DNA of 64,000 bases from Elgaria multicarinata webbii (lineage: Eukaryota; Chordata; Lepidosauria; Squamata; Anguidae). This document shows, in pieces, positions 11,308 through 21,389 of this stretch; the first letter of the stretch is position 1; each line of letters opens with the position of its first letter. Under the pieces are notes generated by a model. That model searched no databases. It was not told the DNA's origin and saw only the letters and a list, made by a program, of their open reading frames with translations. The translations under genes were made by a program, and so were the position numbers. The stretch covers positions 11,578,379-11,642,378 of the forward strand of contig NC_086184.1 of NCBI RefSeq assembly GCF_023053635.1. Reading direction: 5' to 3'.

Positions 11308-11481
11308 GCATAGCTCTGTGTGATAGAGCACATGCTTTGCATACAGAAGGTCCCAGGTTCGATGCCAGGGCAAAGGAAAGAATCCTGCCTGAACCCTGGA
11401 GAGCCTCTGCCAGTCAGTGTTGACTAAACTGGGCTAGATGGAACAATGGTCTGACTCAGTATAAGGCAGTTCCCTGTGTTC
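11308..11481 (+). mobile_element. tRNA-Ala-like SINE
   Basis: Best copy of this family here. The head retains GATAGAGCACATGCTTTGCA and AGGTCCCAGGTTCGATGCC (B-box). Then CCTGCCTGAACCCTGGAGAG, CCAGTCAGTGTTGACT and GGTCTGACTCAGTATAAGGC lead to the 3' end. The tRNA-Ala resemblance is in the TTTGCAT anticodon region. Confidence 0.75.
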
Positions 11482-11570
11482 CGGATACTCATGTAGAGGT
11501 GCAATGGGGGCACTTCTTCGGGTGGTGGGTGAATCTGTTGCATCTCTGGACTGGGAATGCAGTCATTCCC

Positions 11571-11784
11571 AGTGTGGTGTAGTGGCTAAAGTGTTGGACT
11601 GTTGGGAAATCTGGGTTCTAGTCCCCACTCGGCCATGGAAACCCACTGGGTGACTTTGGGCCAGTCACATACTCTCAGCCCAACCTACCTCACAGGGTTG
11701 TTGTTGTGAAGATAACATGGAGAGGAGGATTATGTACACCACCTTGGGTTCCTTGGAGGAAAGAAGGCGGAATATAAACGTAAT
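11571..11784 (+). mobile_element. tRNA-derived SINE (lizard SINE2/ACA-like)
   Basis: Nearly full length: GTGTGGTGTAGTGGCTAAAG head, GGTTCTAGTCCCCACTC B-box region, TTTGGGCCAGTCAC, CTACCTCACAGGGTTGTTGT, and a tail with CCTTGGGTTCCTTGGAGG and GGCGGAATATAAACGTAAT. It runs directly into an L2 3' end. Confidence 0.8.
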
Positions 11785-11911
11785 CCTGGTTGTGCTTTTC
11801 ATACTGAATTTTGTATTTGTGTTTTTAATCTGTTGGTTGTTTTATTATGGTTTTAATTTTTGTGAACCGGCCAGAGAGCTTCGGCTATTGGGTGGTATAA
11901 AAATGTAGTAA

Positions 11912-11946
<35 letters not shown>

Positions 11947-11947
11947 A
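11785..11947 (+). mobile_element. L2-clade LINE 3' end with (AATA)n tail
   Basis: Typical tail of the lizard L2 copies in this window: TTGTGAACCGGCCAGAGAGC, CTTCGGCTATTGGGTGGTAT, AAAAATG, then about ten AATA units. Its 5' truncation point is immediately after the upstream SINE. Confidence 0.8.
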
Positions 11948-12305
11948 ATTATTGGGAATGATTGCTGACTGGAAGGAGGTTAGGCCAAAGTGGTGCTTCT
12001 TACTTTGTAGTGTGAATCTCACAGAGTTGTTGTTCAGCCTCCTTTGTGGAATAGTGCCCTGTGCTCCCAGTAAACTAGCATGATGTATTTTGCTCCTTGA
12101 AGCACACTAGCTGCTTCTTCACTGCACAAAGTTTGGTAATGCTAATGCAATTCTTGGCTGCATCAACAGAAGCATAGTTTGTAATTCCAGTCTGAAACTG
12201 CCCCATCTGCGCTTCTCGGATGAATATGTGCATTGGAAGATCACACTCCTCTGAAAGTCGCATCGTAATATGTGGCAGTTTAAATATATCAAAATATGCA
12301 TCTAG

Positions 12306-12388
12306 GCTGCAATCCTATTGACACTTATTTGCGAGTCTCATTAATGGGACTTACTTCTGAATAAATATCCATAGGATTACACTGTTAA
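12306..12388. mobile_element. Short palindromic MITE (GCAATCCTA family)
   Basis: GCTGCAATCCTATTGACACTT at the left and CCATAGGATTACACTGTTAA at the right are inverted relative to each other, with GGGACTTACTTCTGA in the middle. Many copies occur in the window, e.g. 16160, 34968, 37548 and 43828. Confidence 0.6.
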
Positions 12389-12779
12389 ATACATGTTTTG
12401 GGAAGATTTAAAAATGCAGATTATGCAGAAATGGAAAGGAATGGAATCAAGAGTAAAAACAAACCAATTCACTCATCCCTAGTTGAAATGATACCAAAGT
12501 TGGCACCCGGTGAGTCTCTCTAGGAAGACATTTCACAGTTGAATGTCTTCTCAACTGCCAGGTGGCCAGGGGATTCAGAAGCAGTCCTCAGATGATGACT
12601 GCAGAGTTTGGGCAGGCTTGTGTGGTAGAAAGCAGTCCTTCACACATTTATGTAAGTCCCACTGTTTTTGATAGGACTTCTTTCCTATGTAAATATGTGT
12701 ACAATTTCATCCCCAAACCAAACCCTTGAATCTATCTTTTCAGCTGAAAAAACCCTACAAAATGGAAGAGAAGAGGTAT

Positions 12780-12960
12780 AATTTCTCAAATAGCATTTAT
12801 TTTTTCATTGTTAAATACAGCTAATCAATGAAAAATGTCATTCCCATACCTCAAAAGTACATTAAACATTAGAATTTAAGCCACAAAGGACTAGATGGAG
12901 GAAAATGCTTTTCCTAATATAATTAAGCAATAATAACCAATCCATACAGAGGCCATGCTC
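12780..12960. promoter_or_regulatory. Candidate AT-rich conserved noncoding element
   Basis: Unique-looking block with homeodomain-type motifs (AGCTAATCAATGAAAAATG, TATAATTAAGCAATAATA). Function inferred only. Confidence 0.2.
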
Positions 12961-13252
12961 CCTAAAGCTAAACAATGAGGTTACTGTGACCTGCCAACTT
13001 CACTGTGCAAAGAAACTTAAACCAGAACAGCCAATGAAGCATATGGCATAGGACTCTTTATGGAAATGGGTTGCATGGCCCAGGATCGAGAAAGCTGAGA
13101 GGCTGAGCTTTCCAGCAGCAGCTCTGAGGATAAATCGGAAGTAGCCTCTGTTCCTCTCAAGTCAGGCTTTTTACCTTGGATCTAACAGCCTGCCCACTAA
13201 AACCTGGGGAAAATACAGGGGACCTGTGATTCTTCTTGTGAACAGTCCCAGG

Positions 13253-13390
13253 ACTTAGCTAGACCTAAGGTTTATCTTGGGGTCATCCCTGCCTGCTCCT
13301 GGTATTTCCTGTGTGTCATTTACATGAACAGGGATGAACCTGCGATGATGCTGGGATGATGATGAGGATAATAATAATAATAATAGCTAA
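13253..13390. mobile_element. Palindromic MITE, TAGCTAGACCTAAGG family, degraded
   Basis: The left end TTAGCTAGACCTAAGGTTTA and the internal GTGTGTCATTTACATGAACAGG match the better copy at 41076. The right end is blurred by an (ATA)n expansion. Confidence 0.55.
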
Positions 13391-14644
13391 GGCCCCAGAG
13401 AGCATTCCTTAACTAGATTCTGAGGACCTCACCACCACCTGAAAGTCAATGACTGGAAAAAGGGGACCTAGACCATTACAAACCAGTGGAGCTCTTGACA
13501 GGGTGACGCTTGAGGCTACAAACCTCGACAATCGTTCCAGGCCCGTGCTGGGATGACTTCTTTTTACCCTTAGCTGGAGAATTGCTAGCTGTGGTAATGA
13601 ATCCAAGTCAAGAATCTCCAGGTACTGTCCAGGGTGCTGAAACTGCTCTGTTCCAGATCAGCACCACCACTTACCTTGTGGCCACTAACCCAAGCCATCG
13701 TCCTGCTGTAGTGACAGAATCCCTGACTGCACAGGACAGTGGTAGAGCTGTGCGCTGGGTTAAGGGCCTGAATTAGTGTCACAAAGCATTCTAATTTTTT
13801 AGGAGAAAGTGGTTTGTGCATCATAGAGATTAAGGCTGTTTATGACTAAGCCTTGGTTCAGAGAAGGGGTTATGACATTGCTGCAGCGGCACAGGGGAAA
13901 TAATGGACACATGAGCTGGGGCATCTACCATGATATTTGTTCCTTCAGAAACTTAGTTTGATTTCTCTCCCTTATTTAGGGTTACAGCATCTTTATCCTG
14001 CTCTTCAGACAAAACAGGCTTCCAAAGCTGCTTATAAAGATTAGTATTAAGATAGTGCCTGCCCTCAGGCTTATAGTCTTAAAGATATGACACAAAAGGA
14101 AAAGGGATTGGGAGGGAGGAAGAAAAATACAGAACTCAGACTCAGGCTCTTAAGTTTCAAAATGGGGATAGTAATCATGAGAAGATGGCCTCCCAGGGAT
14201 CAAGGCTAAGCACACCCGTATGGTACTTCTTTTATATAGCTGTGTCAATTGGGCTAGTTCAGGAAGGAGACATCACAGAGATTTATGAAATGATGCATGG
14301 TTTGGATCTAAGGTGATGGTCAGAGATGGATGATGGTTCAAGCCCAAATAGAGGGTTCCAGGCAAAATGCTGGCCAAGCCCACTTGTGGTTAAAGGAGCC
14401 GTGACTTCTTTGGTAGCTGTTGGCTCTGATGATGTTGGGAGAACTGTGGCTCCATCGTAGTTTCTGGGCCATAGTCCTTTGATTCGGAAGATGTTTGGTA
14501 GCATGGGCTACTCTGGTCAGGGAGGTAGTAGCAGGATGTCCTCAGGTACTGGACTTTCTGAGAGTGGGGTCATCTGGGGTTGGAGTTGAGGGTAATTCCC
14601 TCCCTCCCCACATTCCATCATGGCATCATTGCCCAAACACAGGA
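13391..14644. other. Intergenic, unidentified middle-repetitive-looking sequence
   Basis: No gene could be supported. 14000-14100 (GAGCTT/GCTTATAGTC-type wording with ACACAAAAGGAAAAGGG) resembles a decayed LINE fragment, but I cannot assign it. Confidence 0.35.
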
Positions 14645-14815
14645 AGATAGGAAAATAGGCAGCTGTCTTATACTAGGCCAAACCATTGATCCATCTAGCC
14701 CAGTAGTGTCAAAACAGACCAGTAGTGGTTCTCCAGAGTTTCAGGCAAGATCCACTAGGCATACTTGGAGATGTCAAGCATTAAATATGGTCTACCACTG
14801 AGCCAAGGCCCCTGA
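14645..14815 (-). mobile_element. tRNA-Ala-like SINE
   Basis: Reverse complement of the family at 11308: AGGCAGCTGTCTTATACTAG, CCATTGATCCATCTAGCCCA, TTTCAGGCAAGATCC and CTACCACTGAGCCAAGGCC are its ordered 3'-to-5' landmarks. Confidence 0.65.
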
Positions 14816-14819
14816 CCTT

Positions 14820-15774
14820 GGGGCCATTACACTATACCAATTTTCATGTCCATCGCCAGGGCCAGCTCCAGAAGGTGGTGAGGTTAGGCATCTGTTGGGG
14901 CTATAAAGCTAGCCATGAGACCACTGTTCTCACTTTGCTAGGAATACTCAAAAGAAAGTTATGGGTAGTGTGAAAGAATTCTCAGTTTGCACACCCAATC
15001 TCTTCCAGGTCAAGTTTTTTTTTTTTTTTTAAGGAAAGTGCTTTGCCTCAGGGTTCCCCAAATTCTGGAGCTGACACTATGTAACCCGTTCAATATTCTA
15101 TGGATCAGCTTTAAAAAGAGGGAGCATATACACAGGATGTGGAGGACATGCACAACGGACTTCCCTAAATTACATGCTTGATGATCTGGTAATTAAATGT
15201 TTCAGACTTGATGAGCATTTCCTTGCAGACCTCAAGGCTAATTTAGATGTAACCATCAAAATGTCTTCCTTTCGTTTGCTCAGAAATGTATTGTACCAGT
15301 AGGACTCAATGTCATCGCAAATGGCTTCTTCTAACAATGCTTGGCTGACTCTTGCAGTCACTAAAAGCTGTGCATAATTACAGCTACAGGCATACACAAC
15401 AAAACACACAGTTCCTAATGATTTCCCAAACAATGAGTAAGATGAGTTTGCCTTGTGTGAATGAGAAAGCCTGGGCTGCCCAGCTCTGAACATCATGGAG
15501 GTGGGGGGGGGGGAGAGGAAGAAGATTGATTGTGTGTGTGTGTGTGTGTGTGTCTAGAAACAAAAGTGCTTTGATTTAATTATGGGAATGTGTGTATAAT
15601 TGAATGCAGTGTCATTTTTTAGAGGCTGAACAATCACTCAAAATCACCAGGTGGGTGCAAGAACAAAGACACACTCAGATAGGTAGCATCCAGCAGTAGA
15701 AACAGGAGGATGCAATAGGGTTGTATATTATTTATAAGCCCACAAAAACCCATTAGGCTTGCAAAGTTGCCTCC
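14820..15774. other. Intergenic; unique sequence with a (GT)n tract
   Basis: About 15180-15490 is unique with TGGTAATTAAATG, GCATAATTAC and CTAATGATTT motifs, and carries a 108-codon minus-strand open frame without any recognisable domain. A G-run plus (GT)n occupies 15500-15555. Confidence 0.4.
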
Positions 15775-16159
15775 TGTAGTTTGGGGCCATATTCATGCTT
15801 CTTGGCATTTGTTAGTACAATCTGCAAGAATACGGGAAGAGCGCTGAAAAAAATACGGAACACAACGATGGGATGAAGTGACGCATCTTCGATCGTGAAA
15901 CTGTGCATTTTAAAGCCTTTAAAATAGTTTTTTTTTTATTACAAAAGACATGACAACAGTACACAGTTGAGTGGGCAATGACACTCAAGTACATTCAGTT
16001 GACGTCAAATGGCAGCCATCTTGGAAAGATCTACCCGTAAAGTTGTTCCATCAGAACACAATCAAGGGTAGATTTGCTCCTTACCTCTGCTGGCCTGTCT
16101 GGGTACACCTAAGTGATAACGTGGAGCTAAAGGGTTGCACAATGTGTACCTTTATAAAT
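15775..16159. promoter_or_regulatory. Candidate conserved noncoding element with CRE
   Basis: Unique-looking and unusually CpG-bearing for its surroundings. Contains CGATCGTG, a perfect cAMP-response palindrome TGACGTCA (16000-16007), and GGCAGCCATCTTGG (YY1-like). It is interrupted only by a T-run at about 15930. Regulatory role is inferred. Confidence 0.25.
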
Positions 16160-16251
16160 CTGCAATCCTATACACACTTACCTTGAGAGAAAGCTCTATT
16201 GAATTCACTGGGACTTACTTCTGACTAGACATATAAAGGATTGCAGTGTAA
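16160..16251. mobile_element. Short palindromic MITE (GCAATCCTA family)
   Basis: CTGCAATCCTATACACACTT left and AAAGGATTGCAGTG right, with GGGACTTACTTCTGACTAGA in the middle. Confidence 0.65.
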
Positions 16252-16545
16252 GTACCATACTTCCTTCCTCTCTTTTAAATAAACATTAATCAAATGCCTT
16301 AGAGCCTTTTTGCTAAGAACAGTAACAATATGGTTTACATTAAATCACTAAAATATGTTACTTTAAAATAAATAAATAAAAATTGAAAAAGGTAAGTATA
16401 ATAGAATTCTAATCATTTTTGTTCTTGATATTTTAGGTAGACATTCAGTGGCAAGTTGACTTTCAGTTGCCAACACCAAACTTGTAGAAATGCCCTCTAT
16501 ATCCTTCTATATTTTCTCTCCCTCTGTATGTGTGTGTGTGGGGGG

Positions 16546-16937
16546 TAGGGATGTAAGAACTTCGTAAAATCCATTCTGTCTACATTTCAAGGATTGTTAG
16601 GTGTCTTGCATTCCAGTTATTTTTTTTCACAATTCCCTAAATTTGTGCAAATTCAGATTTGTACAAACTTGCATTTGTGCAAGTGCAGACACACCTTCCA
16701 CTCACAAATGTGCATTTTCATGCCATGGGAGAAATGCACATTTTTCGCTGTTTTTAAAAATGTGTTTTTTCTATGGCTAAATTTGTGTAAAATTCCAGAA
16801 AGGTCGAAAAAAATAGCTTGGAAGTCTGCAGAATCCATGTGACTTAGGAATAGTTGGTGTGTTGCAGAATCCATGGGCTGGATTCCTAGAAACCCAAACT
16901 CAATTGGCTTCCATTGCAGATTTCTCTGACATCCCTA
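16546..16937. mobile_element. hAT-like element, family B
   Basis: TAGGGATGT and ACATCCCTA termini. The interior has AATTTGTGCAAATTC, TTTGTACAAACTTGC and AATGTGCATTTTC, as in the copy at 9565. No convincing flanking duplication, because the left side is a (GT)n/G-run. Confidence 0.55.
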
Positions 16938-16969
16938 TTTTGTGGTGAACTCATTCTCTGAGTACAGAT

Positions 16970-17500
16970 CCTTATATGCCAAAGGAAGTGAGGCAGGTGG
17001 CTACCAGGAGGAGGGCCTTCTCTGCTGTGGCACCCCAGCTGTGGAATGAGCTCCCTAAGGAGGTTCAACTGGCACGTACACTATATTCTTTTAGATGCCA
17101 GGTGAAGACTTTTTTATTCTCTCAGGGCATGTCTACACCAGCCCAATATCCCGGGATCATCCCGGGATCGTTCCTGTGCATTCAAATGCCACACAGGGGA
17201 TCCCGGGAGCAGGCAGACATGATCCCTCCATTTTCCTGGGATAATCCTTACGTGTAGAAAGCATCTCAGTATTTTAACAGTCTATAAATTAATTTTAACT
17301 TTGCTGTTTAAAACATGTATTTTAAATGTGTATTTCTGCACTGCTGCTGATTTTATCCTGGTTGTGACTTTATATTGTATTTTATATCATGTTTTATACT
17401 ATTTGCTTTATACTTTGAATGGTTTTAATTTTTGTGAACCGCCCAGAGAGCCTCGGCTATTGGGCGGTATAAAAATGCAATAAATAAATAAATAAATAAT
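16970..17500 (+). mobile_element. L2-clade LINE 3' end, split by a MITE
   Basis: 16976-17125 encodes the L2 ORF2 C-terminal motif (RRRAFSAVAPQLWNELP, then ARTLYSFRCQVKTFLFSQ). After a 138-bp MITE the 3' UTR resumes, with TTGTGAACCGCCCAGAGAGC, TTGGGCGGTATAAAAATG and an (AATA)n tail. Compared with the uninterrupted copy at 26045, the MITE falls between TTATTCACTCAG and TATTTTTAAC. Confidence 0.8.
17126..17263. mobile_element. MITE nested in the L2 copy
   Basis: Flanked by TCTCAG at 17120-17125 and 17264-17269. Imperfect inverted ends (GGCATGTCTACAC left, GTGTAGAAAGCA right). The inside repeats CCCGGGATCATCCCGGGATC and a complementary CCTGGGATAATCC. Confidence 0.65.
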
Positions 17501-17503
17501 CAA

Positions 17504-18005
17504 TCTATCTATCTATCTATCTATCTAAAACGCGTAGGTATGTTTCCGTAAAGACTACAGCTGATACAGGTTGCTAAGCAACAATAACATGTAACGTCAG
17601 CTGATACAGGTTGCTAAGCCCGACTTCTCCGGGCTTTCCAAGGTAATCCTACCCCCCTTTCTGCCTCTTCGCTCCCCTCCCACGAAGGGGGCAGTGCCAC
17701 GGTCCAGGGTATGAGCGAGGCACAGCCCGGGCCCTTGGTGGCCAGGTAGGAGGCTGCTCGCCTGCTGGGAGCCCAGGCCCCGGCCTAATCTCATGCGAGC
17801 TGGGCGGCCGGCCCAAGGCTGACAGGAACCCCAGGGAGAGGGGGACATGTGCTCCTCCTCCCCCTGACCTCCCTGCCCCCCAGGTCTGCCAGATGGCGCT
17901 ATATTGGCGGCCTCCAAACAGCCTGTGCCCCCACGATGATATTCAATTAATAAACTTTAAGATATGTTTAGTAACAACGGCGTATGTTACGCCGGGTACA
18001 GCTAG
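17504..18005 (+). mobile_element. Nonautonomous Helitron
   Basis: The 5' end starts TC within a (TCTA)n run directly after a host A. The 3' end is CTAG, followed by T. A stem GGCGTA/TACGCC with loop TGT (17979-17993) ends 8 nt before the CTAG. No terminal inverted repeats and no target duplication, as expected for A-T insertion by Helitrons. Near the 5' end CAGCTGATACAGGTTGCTAA is directly repeated about 39 bp apart. The interior (about 17620-17935) is GC-rich and has no Rep or helicase coding. Confidence 0.75.
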
Positions 18006-18009
18006 TATA

Positions 18010-18859
18010 GCAAAAATGACAACATCCATGTGCAAGAGGGGGGCATCAGGAAGTTTGGTGGAAACCCAAAGTTTGCGGGAGGATAAGCCTCCCAACTTTA
18101 GAGAAACATGAAGTGGGGAGAGAGCCAGCCAAAATAAATAAACCCTACAGCCCAGTAAGGACTGGCACTATGAGGAGCACACTACATCGCACCAGTATGT
18201 TACAGGTATTGTGTTTATCTCTCTCTCTGCGTATAAATGACCTGCAGTTATTTAAAGGTTATTTACTTCTTTTTGTAACAGAACGTCTTACAAATTCCCC
18301 ACCAGCGAGCTCATTAGTATAAATGATGGACTTTCACTTTAGATTTCAAGTCAGCGGTTTTCTCGCTCCCACCCTCCGCCACATTCCCAAAAGTTATTGT
18401 TGGCTATTTTTCACTATAATACAGTAGCTGGAAGAATATTTGATAGCAGGCAAATTGGTCCCGGGAGCTGGGAGATAGGAGAAGAGATTTCAGGAGAAAG
18501 GATGTGAGATTCTCAGTAAGGTTTAAAAGGTCCATTCTTGGATAGGATTGAGATTAAACTGTACATGAGCCATATAACTTTGAAAACTAGAGGTGCCTGA
18601 AGATTTGATCTCCATGAATCCCAATGTCAACTTACTAATGTGCGGATCGGAAATGAATTGAACTTCAGATCTGACATTTCTCCATATTTTGTGATGGGAG
18701 TTCTTGGCTCGAGACAAAGATCAAGATGTATTTTAACATGTTTTAGGCTACGGTACAGTTATAAATTGCTATTTCATGAGGGGATACATTCAAAGATGTA
18801 TATCAATATGTATATGATTTTTTTCATTTGGGTATTTGCAACTGTGCTGCAAAATCTCC
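18010..18859. other. Intergenic, unique-looking
   Basis: No gene or repeat recognised. About 18320-18460 (TTATTGTTGGCTATTTTTCA, GCTCGCTCCCACC) could be functional noncoding DNA, but the sequence alone gives no stronger support. Confidence 0.4.
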
Positions 18860-19076
18860 TGAGACCTGATTATCTCTGGGAACATCTCCTCTGGTACAAG
18901 CACTTAAATCTTCAGGCATGGCCCTACTCCCGGGGGGCGGGGGGGGGGGGGGGCGGCTAGCTTATTTTCCACAAAGAGCAAGGCCTTCTCAGTGGCAGCC
19001 TCAGTTCTCCAAAACTCCCTCCTGAGGTACATGCAGCCCCTCTCCCTGTTGTCCTTTTGAATCTCCCCTTTTCTGT
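18860..19076 (+). mobile_element. L2-clade LINE fragment (ORF2 C-terminus)
   Basis: Translates piecewise as LRPDYLWEHLLWYKHL and, after a G-run at 18929-18955, as KSKAFSVAAS, a frame-shifted relative of the L2 C-terminal RAFSVAAPxLWNSLP motif. No 3' tail is attached. Confidence 0.5.
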
Positions 19077-19099
19077 TACTGATCTGATATTTTCTATTA

Positions 19100-19280
19100 C
19101 CGTATTTCTTCAATTCTAAGACACACTTTTCCCCCATATAAACATCTCTAAAAATGGGGTGCGGCTTAGAATCGCGGGTGCGTTTATTATTTCTTAGAAT
19201 CAAAGCTTTTTTTCTGTTGGTGGTACTGAAATTAGTGTGTGTCTTACAATCGATGGCGTCTTAGAATCGAAGAAATACGG
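19100..19280. mobile_element. Palindromic MITE with TA target duplication
   Basis: Ends CCGTATTTCTTCAATTCTAA and TTAGAATCGAAGAAATACGG are inverted repeats with one mismatch. TA precedes and follows (19098-19099, 19281-19282). Subterminal CTAAGACAC/GCGTCTTAG repeats add to the foldback. The TA duplication points to Tc1/mariner mobilisation. Confidence 0.75.
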
Positions 19281-19355
19281 TATGCCTATGTTTTGTATTT
19301 TTATGTACTGCCGTGAAATGCATATGAATAGCAGTATCATTTTTAAATATATGCA

Positions 19356-19476
<121 letters not shown>

Positions 19477-19599
19477 CAGCCTTCTGATGCTTTGGACAAT
19501 GGCCAAGAAATTCAGGTTCTTGTGCCACCAAAACCAACCTCATATACTGTAACTACGACAAATTTGTGATAGGGATGTTGTTTACGTGTTGATTTTTGT

Positions 19600-19742
19600 A
19601 TGTTTTATTGTGGTGGTGCTTACGTCTTGCACCATCTTAAATGTTTTTTCTCCTGCTTTCCTTGATATTAATTTTTGTGAACCGCCCAGGGAGCTTCGGC
19701 TATTGGGCAGTATAAAAATGCAATAAATAAATAATTTAAAAA
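19600..19742 (+). mobile_element. L2-clade LINE 3' end
   Basis: TTTGTGAACCGCCCAGGGAG, CTTCGGCTATTGGGCAGTAT, AAAAATGCAATAAATAAATAA. Confidence 0.75.
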
Positions 19743-20193
19743 GCACCGCACAATAATGCAGAAACAAGGTGAACGGACTTATGAACGAATACTTGTGAAA
19801 TTGACTTGGACTGAATATAGAGACGGATCTGGCCTTTCCTCTGAGAGCAGAGCTTGTGCTTTTAATAGTTCGCTAGTCAAATGCCCGTCACCATGAAGGC
19901 TGGGGTATGGAGAAGGAAGGACTTTATACTACAGTGATTACTTGGGCTGTGCAATGAATCTTTCCAAATAGAGCATTGTAATTAACCCTTTCAGTTGCAC
20001 CTTTTACACATGTGCCGAATGGAGGAAGGAAAAGGATGGCACCCCATGGCCCCAAATCTTGGCTTGTTTGGTGGAGGTGCACAAGAGGCGTCTTTAAAAT
20101 GTTGCATAGGTGTAGACCCTTCCAAACAATTGGGCACCCTGATTGCACAGGATTCCCGATTGTTTGGGCTATCATGCTATATCATGTTGTATA

Positions 20194-20504
20194 GGGTGGC
20201 CATAGGAACAGGAGGGCAGTGCTCCTATATCTTTAACAGTTGTTTTGAAAAGGGGATTTCAGCAAGTGTCTATGCATGCAGCACCTGGTGAATCTCCCTC
20301 TTCATCACAACAATTAAAGATGCAGTAGCTATACTAGAGGGACCAGATACAAAAGAGGGCAGGGCTCCTGCAGCTTTAATTGTTGTGATGAAGAGGGAGA
20401 TTCACCAGGTGCTGCCTGTATACAAATGACACCTGCTGAAATTCCCTTCCCTATACAACTGTTAAAGATACAGGAGCCCTGTCCTCCTTTTCATATGGTC
20501 ACTC
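20194..20504. mobile_element. Palindromic Tc1/mariner-like MITE (GGGTGACCATATG family)
   Basis: TA (20192-20193 and 20505-20506) flanks ends GGGTGGCCATA and CATATGGTCACTC. The two halves are long inverted repeats: ATCTTTAACAGTTG, CTCTTCATCACAAC and CAGGTG pair with their complements across a central loop containing GACCAGATACAAAAGAGGGC. Other copies lie at 43634, 43919 and 44774. No transposase. Confidence 0.75.
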
Positions 20505-20509
20505 TAATG

Positions 20510-20979
20510 TTGTAGCTTTTCAGTGGCCATTTTTGGGGGAAACAGCATTCCCCCATTGGCCATGATGATGTAGCATCATTCTGGGGAAGCCAAAGTGGCA
20601 GCCAGCATCAGCAAAGAGCTAGGAGGAGCCCCAGGGAATTTCCCTTTGGTCTTGAAATTCACCCCAAAGCCCCCCAGATGCAAAAGAGGGGAAGCATCCA
20701 TAAGCAGAGGACTTTTGGGACAGCACTACAGGTTCTCTTGAACCTTGCTACTGTGCCTTGGAACCCAGTTTTAAAATTACTGCTCTGGAAATAATTCTGA
20801 CTATTTTAAAAAGTAAGTTTGGGACTTTTTAGCTTACACAAGTGATTGGCTCCAAATAGTTTGTTTCTGATTATTATTGTCACATTTTAACTGTTTTATT
20901 GCAATTGTAGGATTTCATTGCTTTGTTGATATTTCTATTATCAATATTTGTGAGCCATTCTGTGCTGCTGCTTTTGAGG
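20510..20979. other. Intergenic, nothing recognised
   Basis: Short runs resemble transposon relics, but no family can be assigned and no gene is seen. Confidence 0.4.
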
Positions 20980-21385
20980 AATGTCATCCCCAACCTTTTT
21001 GGATCAGTGAGCACATCTGGAATTTTGAGAGACTGATGTGGGCGCTCTCACAAAATGGCTGCCATGGAGAAGCTTGCCCATTCACAGAATGCCTGCTGCG
21101 GTAGGCGTTGGTAGCCACAAAGTACTCATTTCTCAGAAGGCAAAGTGGTCTTCTGGGAAATCAAAAGTAACTTGCCCAAGTAACTTGAAGTATAGGTGGG
21201 CTTTGAGATCCAAAACACAAGGTCACCCTTTTGAACCCAGAGAAAATGGTGCTGGAGTGCAGCCCTTCACATTGCAGCATCCCAGCTTAAAAGTAATAAT
21301 TAAGTCTTAAAAAATAAAAATCAGGAGGAGCAGGCAGCCTGGAGGGCTCCAAGAGAGATGTCCATGGGCACCATGCTGGTGACTC
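20980..21385. mobile_element. Dispersed hAT-like repeat, relative of the nested insertion at 3085
   Basis: Shares ATCCCCAACCTTTTTGGATC, TCACAAAATGGCTGCCATGG, TTGCCCATTCACAGAATG, CATTTCTCAGAAGG and GGGCACCATGCTGGTG with 3085-3404 in the same order. No clear flanking duplication. Confidence 0.5.
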
Positions 21386-21389
21386 CAGA

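Larger units (their letters stand above)
11948..13252. other. Intergenic with a few MITE remnants
   Basis: Contains the CAATCCTA MITE at 12306, a family B right end at about 12420-12481 (ends CATCCCTA), and an AT-rich unique block listed separately. No gene supported. Confidence 0.45.

Noticed and set aside
11308-11370. tRNA-Ala gene
   Set aside because: A- and B-box-like motifs are present, but the acceptor stem is not, and the sequence continues into a known SINE body.
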